Origin: Streptomyces mobaraensis
GTDB lineage: Bacteria > Actinomycetota > Actinomycetes > Streptomycetales > Streptomycetaceae
Direction: 5' to 3'
Assembly: GCF_020099395.1 (NCBI RefSeq)
Contig: NZ_CP083590.1
Location: 2,852,001 to 2,916,000 of the forward strand
DNA length: 64,000 nt
The position numbers were made by a program, and so were the translations under genes. Positions 17,654 through 24,767 of the stretch are shown one piece after another; within the stretch, counting starts at the first letter, position 1; every line of letters begins with the position of its first letter. Below the pieces are notes generated by a model. That model did not search any database and was not told the DNA's origin. It worked only from the letters and a program-made list of their open reading frames with translations.

Positions 17654-17861
17654 GCGTGGCTCCTGGTGACGAGCGCCGGACGGGGTAGGCGATCGGCATG
17701 CCGCTTTCCTCACGGCGTGGGGCCGGTGAGTCGGGCGGTCGTGCTGGGAAAAATCTATGGATCGCGTGTCATCGCACGGTCTTTCGTATGTCACGGACGC
17801 TCGACAGTAAACGGAAGAAACGCCTCCACGGGCGTTCGTCCCGCCCCGGCACCGCTTCCGG

Positions 17862-17958
17862 CCACTCCCGGACCTCTCCGGACCACTCCCGGACCGCTCC
17901 CGGACCACTCCTGGACCACTCCCGGACCACTCCCGGACCACTCCCGGACCGCTCCGGG
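17862..17958. repeat. 11-bp tandem repeat array upstream of deoC
   Basis: Nine head-to-tail units with consensus CCACTCCCGGA run from 17862 to 17958; units 2 and 9 are 10 bp and a few have single substitutions (CCGCT, CTGGA). The array lies between the divergent secreted-protein and deoC genes and ends 45 bp before the deoC operator. The 11-bp period is close to one helical turn. Confidence 0.9.
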
Positions 17959-18002
17959 GCCACTTCGACACCGCTTCGACACCCCGCAGGGGGTGACACG
18001 CG

Positions 18003-18021
18003 CTACGCGCGTAGATATGCT
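18003..18021 (+). promoter_or_regulatory. palindromic operator and -10 box of deoC
   Basis: CTACGCGCGTAG (18003-18014) is followed after 1 bp by TATGCT (18016-18021), then 6 nt to GTG 18028. The operator abuts the -10 box, so a bound protein should block RNA polymerase. Confidence 0.75.
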
Positions 18022-18027
18022 CATCAG

Positions 18028-19026
18028 GTGACCATGCCCACTGTTCCTTCCCACGGCAAAGAAGCCGCGGAGCGACTGGCCTCGCTGGCGGATGTCACCG
18101 CCTCCGACGGTGCGCTGCGCCGCTTCCTGCACGGCCTCCCGGGCGTCGACCCGGTCGGGCTGGAGGGCCGCGCCGCCGCGCTCGGCACCCGCTCGATCAA
18201 GACGACGGCGAAGGCGTACGCCATCGACCTGGCGATCTCGATGATCGACCTGACGACCCTCGAGGGCGCGGACACCCCGGGCAAGGTCCGGGCGCTGTGC
18301 GCCAAGGCCCTCAACCCGGACCCGACGGACCGCGGCACCCCGCGCACCGCCGCGATCTGCGTCTACCCCGACATGGTGGCCACCGCGGCCGAGGCCGTGC
18401 GCGGCTCGGACGTGAAGGTCGCGTCCGTCGCCACCGCCTTCCCCGCGGGCCGGGCGGCCCTGCCGGTGAAGCTGGCGGACACCAAGGACGCCGTCGCCGC
18501 CGGCGCGGACGAGGTCGACATGGTGATCGACCGCGGCGCGTTCCTGGCCGGGGGCTACCTGAAGGTCTTCGAGGAGATCAAGGCCGTCAAGGAGGCGTGC
18601 CGCCGTCCGGACGGCACCGCCGCCCGGCTGAAGGTGATCTTCGAGACCGGCGAGCTGTCGACGTACGACAACATCCGCCGCGCCTCCTGGCTCGGCATGC
18701 TGGCCGGCGCCGACTTCATCAAGACCTCGACCGGCAAGGTCGCCGTCAACGCCACCCCCGCCAACACGCTGCTGATGCTGGAGGCCGTCCGCGACTTCCG
18801 CGCGCTGACCGGCGTCCAGGTCGGCGTGAAGCCCGCCGGCGGCATCCGCACCACCAAGGACGCGCTCAAGTTCCTGGTGCTGGTGAACGAGACCGTCGGC
18901 GAGGAGTGGCTGACGAACGAGTGGTTCCGTTTCGGTGCCTCCAGTCTGCTCAACGACCTGCTGATGCAGCGGCAGAAGCTCAGCACCGGGCGCTACTCCG
19001 GTCCCGACTACGTGACGGTGGACTGA
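18028..19026 (+). CDS. deoC: deoxyribose-phosphate aldolase
   Basis: 332 aa. It splits 2-deoxyribose 5-phosphate into glyceraldehyde 3-phosphate and acetaldehyde. The Schiff-base lysine is K232 in ADFIKTSTGK; the second lysine is in VGVKPAGGIRT; DEVDMVIDRGAFLAG and SVATAFPAG are other DeoC motifs. GTG 18028 is preferred since it lies 6 nt from the -10 box (leaderless); ATG 18034 two codons later, with AGGTG before it, is the alternative. Two aldehyde dehydrogenase genes follow at 2-bp gap and 8-bp overlap, so acetaldehyde is probably oxidised in the same operon. Confidence 0.94.
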   Translation: MTMPTVPSHGKEAAERLASLADVTASDGALRRFLHGLPGVDPVGLEGRAAALGTRSIKTTAKAYAIDLAISMIDLTTLEGADTPGKVRALCAKALNPDPTDRGTPRTAAICVYPDMVATAAEAVRGSDVKVASVATAFPAGRAALPVKLADTKDAVAAGADEVDMVIDRGAFLAGGYLKVFEEIKAVKEACRRPDGTAARLKVIFETGELSTYDNIRRASWLGMLAGADFIKTSTGKVAVNATPANTLLMLEAVRDFRALTGVQVGVKPAGGIRTTKDALKFLVLVNETVGEEWLTNEWFRFGASSLLNDLLMQRQKLSTGRYSGPDYVTVD

Positions 19027-19028
19027 CC

Positions 19029-20459
19029 ATGGCTTTCGAATACGCACCGGCGCCCGAGTCGCGCGCCGTCGTCGACATCGCCCCCTCCTACGGGCTGTTC
19101 ATCGACGGCGAGTTCCGCGAGGCGTCCGACGGCAAGGTCTTCAAGACCGTCTCCCCGTCGACCGAGGAGGTCCTCTCCGAGGTCGCGCAGGCCACCGAGG
19201 CCGACGTCGACGCGGCCGTCGCGGCCGCCCGGAAGGCGTTCGAGAAGTGGTCGGCGCTGCCCGGCTCCGAGCGCGCCAAGTACCTCTTCCGCATCGCCCG
19301 CATCATCCAGGAGCGCTCCCGCGAGCTGGCCGTCCTGGAGACGCTGGACAACGGCAAGCCGATCAAGGAGACCCGCGACGCGGACCTCCCGCTGGTCGCC
19401 GCGCACTTCTTCTACTACGCGGGCTGGGCCGACAAGCTGGAGCACGCGGGCTTCGGCCCCGACCCGAGGCCGCTGGGCGTCGCGGGCCAGGTCATCCCGT
19501 GGAACTTCCCGCTGCTGATGCTGGCCTGGAAGATCGCCCCGGCGCTGGCCGCGGGCAACACGGTCGTCCTCAAGCCGGCCGAGACCACCCCGCTGTCCGC
19601 CCTGTTCTTCGCGGACATCTGCCGCCAGGCCGGGCTGCCCAAGGGCGTCGTCAACATCCTGACCGGTGACGGCACGACGGGTGCCGCGCTGGTGGGCCAC
19701 GACGGCATCGACAAGGTCGCCTTCACCGGCTCCACCGCCGTCGGCAAGGCCATCGCCCGGACCGTCGCCGGCACGGGCAAGAAGCTCACCCTCGAACTGG
19801 GCGGTAAGGGCGCCAACATCGTCTTCGACGACGCCCCGGTCGACCAGGCCGTCGAGGGCATCGTCAACGGCATCTTCTTCAACCAGGGGCAGGTCTGCTG
19901 CGCCGGTTCGCGCCTGCTGGTGCAGGAGTCGATCCAGGACGAGCTGATGGACGCCCTCAAGCGCCGGATGGCGACGCTGCGCGTCGGCGACCCGCTGGAC
20001 AAGAACACGGACGTCGGCGCGATCAACTCCGCCGAGCAGCTCGCCCGGATCACCGAGCTCGCCGACAGCGGTGTGGCGGAGGGCGCCGAGCGCTGGGCCC
20101 CGTCCTGCGAACTGCCGTCGTCCGGCTACTGGTTCGCGCCGACGGTGTTCACCAACGTCACCCAGGCCCACCGGATCGCCCGCGAGGAGATCTTCGGCCC
20201 GGTGCTGTCCGTGTTGACGTTCCGCACCCCGGCGGAGGCCGTCGCCAAGGCCAACAACTCGCAGTACGGGCTGTCGGCCGGCATCTGGACGGAGAAGGGG
20301 TCGCGCATGCTCGCCGTCGCGAGCAAGCTGCGGGCCGGCGTCGTCTGGGCCAACACGTTCAACAAGTTCGATCCGACTTCGCCCTTCGGCGGGTACAAGG
20401 AGTCGGGCTTCGGCCGCGAGGGCGGCCGTCATGGTCTGGAGGCGTACCTCGATGTCTGA
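19029..20459 (+). CDS. aldehyde dehydrogenase family protein (catalytic)
   Basis: 476 aa, the usual length. The cofactor fold has VIPWNFPLLMLAWKIAPALAAGN and FTGSTAVGK; the general-base Glu is in LELGGKG and the nucleophile is C290 in GQVCCAGSR. Family chemistry is NAD(P)-dependent oxidation of an aldehyde to an acid. Position 2 bp after deoC points to acetaldehyde as substrate, an inference. It overlaps the next ALDH-like gene by 8 bp. Confidence 0.92.
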   Translation: MAFEYAPAPESRAVVDIAPSYGLFIDGEFREASDGKVFKTVSPSTEEVLSEVAQATEADVDAAVAAARKAFEKWSALPGSERAKYLFRIARIIQERSRELAVLETLDNGKPIKETRDADLPLVAAHFFYYAGWADKLEHAGFGPDPRPLGVAGQVIPWNFPLLMLAWKIAPALAAGNTVVLKPAETTPLSALFFADICRQAGLPKGVVNILTGDGTTGAALVGHDGIDKVAFTGSTAVGKAIARTVAGTGKKLTLELGGKGANIVFDDAPVDQAVEGIVNGIFFNQGQVCCAGSRLLVQESIQDELMDALKRRMATLRVGDPLDKNTDVGAINSAEQLARITELADSGVAEGAERWAPSCELPSSGYWFAPTVFTNVTQAHRIAREEIFGPVLSVLTFRTPAEAVAKANNSQYGLSAGIWTEKGSRMLAVASKLRAGVVWANTFNKFDPTSPFGGYKESGFGREGGRHGLEAYLDV

Positions 20460-21336
20460 GCGTCTGAGCGTCTTCAAGACGTACAAGCTGTTCGTCGGGG
20501 GCAAGTTCCCCCGGTCCGAGAGCGGGCGGGTGTACGAGGTGACCGACTCGAAGGGCAACTGGCTCGCCAACGCGCCCCTGTCGTCCCGCAAGGACGGCCG
20601 TGACGCCGTCGTGGCCGCGCGCAAGGCGTTCTCCGCCTGGTCCGGCGCGACCGCGTACAACCGCGGCCAGATCCTCTACCGCGTCGCAGAGATGCTGGAG
20701 GGCCGCCGGGACCAGTTCGTCGCCGAGGTCGCCGACGCGGAGGGCCTGTCCAAGGCCAAGGCCGCCGCGCAGGTGGACGCCGCGATCGACCGCTGGGTCT
20801 GGTACGCCGGCTGGACCGACAAGATCGCCCAGATCGCGGGCGGCACCAACCCGGTGGCCGGGCCGTTCTTCAACGTCTCGTCCCCCGAGCCGACGGGCGT
20901 CGTGGCCGTGGTCGCGCCGCGGGACTCGTCGTTCCTCGGCCTGGTCTCGGTGATCGCGCCGGCGCTCGCGGCCGGCAACACGGTCGTCGTGGTCGCGTCC
21001 GAGAAGGCGCCGCTGCCGGCGCTCTCCCTCGGCGAGGTGCTGGCCACCTCCGACGTGCCGGGCGGCGTCGTCAACATCCTGTCCGGCCGGGCGGCGGAGA
21101 TCATGCCGTCGCTGGCCGCGCACCAGGACGTCAACGCGATCGACCTGGCCGGGGCGGGCGCGGAGCTCGCGACCGAGCTGGAGGCGGCCGCGGCGGACAA
21201 CCTGAAGCGCGTTCTCCGTCCACAGGCTGTGGACTGGGCGGCGGCGCCGGGCACCAAGCGGCTGATGGCGTTCCTGGAGACCAAGACCGTCTGGCACCCG
21301 ACGGGGTCGCTGGGCGCGGGCGGTTCCTCGTACTGA
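20452..21336 (+). CDS. short aldehyde dehydrogenase paralogue lacking the catalytic cysteine
   Basis: 294 aa. It aligns with the N-terminal coenzyme half of ALDH (LFVGGKFPRSESGRVYEV, WYAGWTDKIAQ, GVVAVVAPRDSSFLGLVSVIAPALAAGNTVVVV, GGVVNILSG) but stops before the Glu/Cys catalytic half. The consensus WN becomes RD in the PWN motif position. The frame is intact with a clean end and the gene overlaps its full-length partner, so it is probably a retained non-catalytic subunit rather than debris. A 13-bp tandem duplication surrounds the stop codon. Confidence 0.85.
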   Translation: MSERLSVFKTYKLFVGGKFPRSESGRVYEVTDSKGNWLANAPLSSRKDGRDAVVAARKAFSAWSGATAYNRGQILYRVAEMLEGRRDQFVAEVADAEGLSKAKAAAQVDAAIDRWVWYAGWTDKIAQIAGGTNPVAGPFFNVSSPEPTGVVAVVAPRDSSFLGLVSVIAPALAAGNTVVVVASEKAPLPALSLGEVLATSDVPGGVVNILSGRAAEIMPSLAAHQDVNAIDLAGAGAELATELEAAAADNLKRVLRPQAVDWAAAPGTKRLMAFLETKTVWHPTGSLGAGGSSY

Positions 21337-21355
21337 GACCTCGTACTGAGACGCC

Positions 21356-21388
21356 GAGAGGGCGGGACCGTCACGGTCCCGCCCTCTC
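21356..21388. terminator. hairpin between convergent genes
   Basis: GAGAGGGCGGGAC (21356-21368) pairs with 21376-21388 around a 7-nt loop. It lies between the deoC operon and the convergent secreted-protein gene. Confidence 0.8.
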
Positions 21389-21415
21389 CGCATCCACGTA
21401 CCGTCACGCACCGCC

Positions 21416-21883
21416 TCAGCGCGGCAGCATGTTCAGCCCCGGAAGGTCCTGCACCTTCCCGCCGTCCGACAGCGATCCCGTCAACGCCCGTGTGCTGACC
21501 GGCTTGAAGTCCCCCACCTGCGTGCCGACCGCGTTGTTCAGCGGGTCCGAGCCCGTCCGCGCGAGCGGATTGACGGGCAGCATCCGCAGCACCGGAATCA
21601 GCGGCTCCACCGACTTCTGGAGGCCGATCCGCGCCCCCTCGGCCGCGGCGGCCAGATCGACCGGCCCGAGCTGGGCCTGCGCCGTACTGCCGGGACGGGC
21701 GGACGGGTGGCCGGACGGGTGAGCGGCCGGACGGGCACTCGGCCCGGCATGCGGATGGGCGCTCGCCTCCGTCGCCCCGGTGACGGCGATGGCGGCCCCC
21801 GCGGTGAGCGTCAGCCCCGTCCGGACCAGGGGGCGCGCGAGACGTGAGGACGGACGGAACGCGTGACGTGCGTGCGAGGCCAT
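21416..21883 (-). CDS. secreted protein, unknown function
   Basis: 155 aa. Signal peptide with basic N-region (MASHARHAFRPSSRLARPLV) and hydrophobic core ending ASA-H. A His/Ala/Pro/Ser-rich linker (about 45-75) is followed by a conserved-looking domain: VDLAAAAEGARIGLQKSVEPLI, LPVNPLARTGSDPLNNAVGTQVGDFKPVST and a C-terminal LPGLNMLPR. A similar design (signal peptide, TNLAAR... LPIEDLAPVLPGG) occurs in the gene at 28.1 kb, so the two may be distant paralogues. Start ATG 21883 with GGCAGG upstream. Confidence 0.72.
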   Translation of the reverse strand: MASHARHAFRPSSRLARPLVRTGLTLTAGAAIAVTGATEASAHPHAGPSARPAAHPSGHPSARPGSTAQAQLGPVDLAAAAEGARIGLQKSVEPLIPVLRMLPVNPLARTGSDPLNNAVGTQVGDFKPVSTRALTGSLSDGGKVQDLPGLNMLPR

Positions 21884-22007
21884 GACCACCTGCCGAGCCG
21901 GGAACCGGAACCATTCAGCGACGCAGCGTAGTTGAGCGGTCACTCCCGGCGCATCCGGCGACCCAGGGGGGTCCCCCGTCCGGCCCAATGCGTCACACTG
22001 GTGTTCC

Positions 22008-22676
22008 GTGACTGCCCTCCCGCCCCAGGCGCCGTGCGCCCGTGTGATCCTGCTGACCGGCCCCTCCGGCTCCGGCAAGTCGTCCCTCGCCGCCCGCACC
22101 GGGCTGCCCGTGCTCAACCTCGACGACTTCTACAAGGAGGGCACGGACCCCACGCTCCCCCAGCTCCCCGACAACGAGGGCCCGGACTGGGACTCGCCGC
22201 TGTCCTGGGACGCGGACGCGGCGGTCGCCGCGATCGACGCGCTCTGCCGGACGCGGCGCACCGGCGTCCCGCTGTACGACATCTCCACCAGCGCGCGGAC
22301 CGGCGAGAGCACGCTGGACATCGGCCGTACGCCGCTGTTCGTGGCGGAGGGCATCTTCGCCGCCGACATCATCGACCGCTGCCGTGACCTGGGCGTGCTG
22401 GCCGACGCGCTGTGCCTGCGCGGCCGTCCCTCGACGACGTTCCGCCGGCGGCTGCTGCGCGACCTGCGCGAGGCCCGCAAGCCGGTCCGCTACCTGGTGC
22501 GCCGGGGGCTGCGGCTGATGCGCGAGGAGCGGGGGATCGTGGCCCGGCACACCGCGCTCGGCGCGTTCGCCTGCGGCCGGGACGCGGCGATGGGCCGGAT
22601 CGCGGCCGCGGCGGCCGGGCACTGCGAGAAGGTGGGGGTCCCGGAACGGGCCGAGCGGCCGGGCGCGACGGTCTGA
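22008..22676 (+). CDS. uridine kinase-like P-loop kinase
   Basis: 222 aa. The P-loop GPSGSGKSS spans about residues 18-26, then LNLDDFYKEGTDP with the DDFY substrate motif of uridine kinases, and the EGIFAADI and LRDLREARK lid region. It would phosphorylate uridine/cytidine to the monophosphate, complementing the nucleoside uptake genes here. GTG 22008 has no Shine-Dalgarno sequence, and CACACT about 8 nt upstream may be a -10 for a leaderless transcript. The shared palindrome is not present. Confidence 0.85.
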   Translation: MTALPPQAPCARVILLTGPSGSGKSSLAARTGLPVLNLDDFYKEGTDPTLPQLPDNEGPDWDSPLSWDADAAVAAIDALCRTRRTGVPLYDISTSARTGESTLDIGRTPLFVAEGIFAADIIDRCRDLGVLADALCLRGRPSTTFRRRLLRDLREARKPVRYLVRRGLRLMREERGIVARHTALGAFACGRDAAMGRIAAAAAGHCEKVGVPERAERPGATV

Positions 22677-22774
22677 GGCGGCGGGTCTGAGGCGGCCAGG
22701 GAGCGGGGCGACCGGGCGCGACGGTCCGACCCCGCCCAGGGGACGAGGCGGCCGGGCGCGACGGTCTGAGGCGG
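22655..22774 (+). repeat. imperfect 25-bp direct repeats overlapping the uridine kinase stop
   Basis: GGCCGGGCGCGACGGTCTGA plus GGCGG occurs at about 22655-22680 (containing the stop codon) and 22748-22774, with a degenerate copy at about 22709-22729. A local duplication of the gene's 3' end is likely. Confidence 0.75.
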
Positions 22775-22825
22775 AGGCCGTCCGCCCTGGGAAACCAGGG
22801 GCCGCCCCGCCCCGGGAAACGCGGA

Positions 22826-22860
22826 AGCGGGCGGACAGACCCCCCGGCCGTCCGCCCGCT
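22826..22860. terminator. hairpin between uridine kinase and sigQ
   Basis: AGCGGGCGGAC (22826-22836) pairs perfectly with 22850-22860 around a 13-nt loop. A pyrimidine-rich tract (about 22861-22950, runs of C broken by T) follows. The genes are convergent. Confidence 0.75.
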
Positions 22861-22955
22861 CCCTTTCCCCCGTGGTTCCCCCGTTCCCCCCTCTATCCCC
22901 CCCTTTTCTCCCCCCTCGATTCCCCCGTGGCTTCCCCCGTTCCCCCCGAGTCGTC

Positions 22956-23714
22956 CTAGGCCACGAGCTCGCCGAACGACTCCTCGACGCCACGGCCGGA
23001 GCCGATGGCCTCGTCCTCGCGCAGCCGGCGCAGCGAGCGCCAGATGCTGCTCTTGACCGTGCCGACGCTGATGTCCAGGATCTCCGCGATCTCCGGGTCC
23101 GTACGGCCCTCGTAGTAGCGCAGGACCAGCATCGTCCGCTGGAGCTCGGGCAGCCGGGCGAGCGCCTGCCAGAGGACCGCGCGCAGCTCGGTGCCGCGCA
23201 TCGCGTCCTGGTCGCCCGCCGTCTCCGGCAGCTCCTCGGTCGGGTACTCGTTGAGCTTGCGCCGGCGCCAGGCGCTGATGTGCAGGTTGGTCATGGTGCG
23301 GCGCAGGTAGCCGCCGACCGCCGCCTTGTCCGTGATCCGGTCCCAGGCGCGGTAGGTGGAGAACAGCGCGCTCTGCAGCAGGTCCTCGGCCTCGTAGCGG
23401 TCGCCGGTGAGGTGGTAGGCGGTCGCGTAGAGGGAGGCCCGGCGCTCCTGGACGTAGGCGGTGAACTCCGCCTCCGCCCGGGACGCCTTGGTGCCGGTGC
23501 CGGTGGCCTCCGGGGCGCCCTCGCCGTTCCGCGGCGCGGCCGGCTCGCCATACACGGCGGCGTCGATGGCCGTCAGGTACATCCCCGGCGTCCGGCGTCC
23601 GGTGCCGCGGGCACACCCCCGTACGCCCGCGGCACCGGACTTCTCGGAGCTCCGCCCGGCGTCGTGAAGGCGCGTGCGAACTGCGCTGGTGGTGGTGCTG
23701 TGCAGTGTGTTCAT
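22956..23714 (-). CDS. sigQ: ECF RNA polymerase sigma factor SigQ
   Basis: 252 aa. An N-terminal extension (about 1-80, low complexity) precedes sigma region 2 (YVQERRASLYATAYHLTGDR, YEAEDLLQSALFSTYRAWDRI, GYLRRTMTNLHISAWRRRKL) and region 4 (LPELQRTMLVLRYYEGRTD, PEIAEILDISVGTVKSSIWR). It is divergent from afsQ1, as sigQ is in S. coelicolor, where AfsQ1 activates sigQ. ATG 23714 has GGGGGG 7-12 nt upstream. No anti-sigma gene adjoins it. The longer upstream open frame runs into the promoter region and was not used. Confidence 0.9.
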   Translation of the reverse strand: MNTLHSTTTSAVRTRLHDAGRSSEKSGAAGVRGCARGTGRRTPGMYLTAIDAAVYGEPAAPRNGEGAPEATGTGTKASRAEAEFTAYVQERRASLYATAYHLTGDRYEAEDLLQSALFSTYRAWDRITDKAAVGGYLRRTMTNLHISAWRRRKLNEYPTEELPETAGDQDAMRGTELRAVLWQALARLPELQRTMLVLRYYEGRTDPEIAEILDISVGTVKSSIWRSLRRLREDEAIGSGRGVEESFGELVA

Positions 23715-23823
23715 GTCGCGCCCCCCGTCGGTGGAGCCAGCTGGGTCCGGTGTGGTTCCGGACTGCTTCTCGCCCGGTGACCACCAGCTTGGTGGGCCAG
23801 TTTCATGGCGTTGTCCGCCGACT

Positions 23824-23839
23824 GTCACAGCCGTGCAAC
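23824..23839. promoter_or_regulatory. candidate AfsQ1 binding site
   Basis: GTCAC-AGCCGT-GCAAC on the plus strand reads GTTGC-N6-GTGAC on the minus strand, one mismatch from the GTnAC-N6-GTnAC pattern described for AfsQ1. It lies in the sigQ/afsQ1 intergenic region, 110 bp from the sigQ start. Confidence 0.5.
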
Positions 23840-23918
23840 AGCGGGCGGGGCCTTCGTGACGGGCCGCGCCGGGCCGCGGACCGGAGGGCGGCGGCGGGCC
23901 GCGGGAGCGGAAGTCGAA

Positions 23919-23935
23919 CTACCGCCCTGCGGTAG
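23919..23935 (+). promoter_or_regulatory. inverted repeat directly before afsQ1
   Basis: CTACCG-CCCTG-CGGTAG is a perfect 6-5-6 inverted repeat ending 6 bp before ATG 23942. It may be a regulator site or an RNA hairpin; no known motif was recognised. Confidence 0.5.
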
Positions 23936-23941
23936 GCCAGA

Positions 23942-24628
23942 ATGACCACTGTGCCTTTCCTGTTGCTGATCGAGGACGACGACGCCATCCGTACGGCCCT
24001 TGAGTTCTCCCTGTCCCGCCAGGGTCACCGCGTGGTGACGGCGGCGTCCGGCGAGGACGGCCTGAAGCTGCTGCGCGAGCAGCGGCCGGACCTGATCGTG
24101 CTGGACGTGATGCTGCCGGGGATCGACGGTTTCGAGGTCTGCCGCCGCATCCGCCGTACCGATCAGCTGCCGATCATCCTGCTCACGGCCCGGAACGACG
24201 ACATCGACGTGGTGGTCGGCCTGGAGTCGGGCGCGGACGACTACGTGGTCAAGCCGGTGCAGGGCCGGGTGCTGGACGCCCGGATCCGCGCGGTGCTGCG
24301 CCGGGGCGAACGGGAGTCGAACGACTCGGCCACGTTCGGCTCGCTGGTGATCGACCGCTCGGCGATGACGGTCACCAAGAACGGGGAGGACCTCCAGCTC
24401 ACCCCGACCGAGCTGCGGCTGCTGCTGGAGCTCAGCCGCCGCCCGGGCCAGGCCCTCTCCCGCCAGCAGCTGCTGCGGCTGGTCTGGGAGCACGACTACC
24501 TCGGCGACTCGCGGCTGGTGGACGCCTGTGTGCAGCGGCTGCGCGCCAAGGTCGAGGACGTACCGTCCTCCCCCACCCTCATCCGTACGGTCCGCGGGGT
24601 CGGCTACCGGCTCGACTCGCCGCAGTGA
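23942..24628 (+). CDS. afsQ1: two-component response regulator AfsQ1 (OmpR family)
   Basis: 228 aa from ATG 23942; GTG 23951 would give the 225-aa form in which the phospho-acceptor is D52 (D55 here, in LIVLDVMLPGIDGF). Receiver domain 1-125 with acidic pocket EDDD, ILLTARND threonine and DDYVVKP lysine; C-terminal OmpR winged helix (LTPTELRLLLELSRRPGQ, RLVDACVQRLRAKVED, IRTVRGVGYRLD). AfsQ1 links nitrogen/glutamate signals to antibiotic production and morphology in S. coelicolor. It is followed by afsQ2 and divergent from sigQ. Confidence 0.93.
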   Translation: MTTVPFLLLIEDDDAIRTALEFSLSRQGHRVVTAASGEDGLKLLREQRPDLIVLDVMLPGIDGFEVCRRIRRTDQLPIILLTARNDDIDVVVGLESGADDYVVKPVQGRVLDARIRAVLRRGERESNDSATFGSLVIDRSAMTVTKNGEDLQLTPTELRLLLELSRRPGQALSRQQLLRLVWEHDYLGDSRLVDACVQRLRAKVEDVPSSPTLIRTVRGVGYRLDSPQ

Positions 24629-24767
24629 CCCGGTAGGCCCGGGCCCCCGGCACCCGGCGCCTCCTGGGCCGGAGGTTCCCCAGGCCGTGAGCCGGAAGTT
24701 CCCCAGACCGTGACAACGCACGGGCAGAGCCCGACACATACGGACACATACGGACAGAGAGAGCGCA

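Noticed and set aside
17862..17958. Tandem array as a possible CRISPR
   Set aside because: Units are contiguous 11-mers with no unique spacers, and no cas genes are nearby.
20452..21336. Short ALDH as a pseudogene
   Set aside because: The frame is intact, overlaps its neighbour in normal operon fashion and ends cleanly before a terminator; no remnant of the catalytic half lies downstream.
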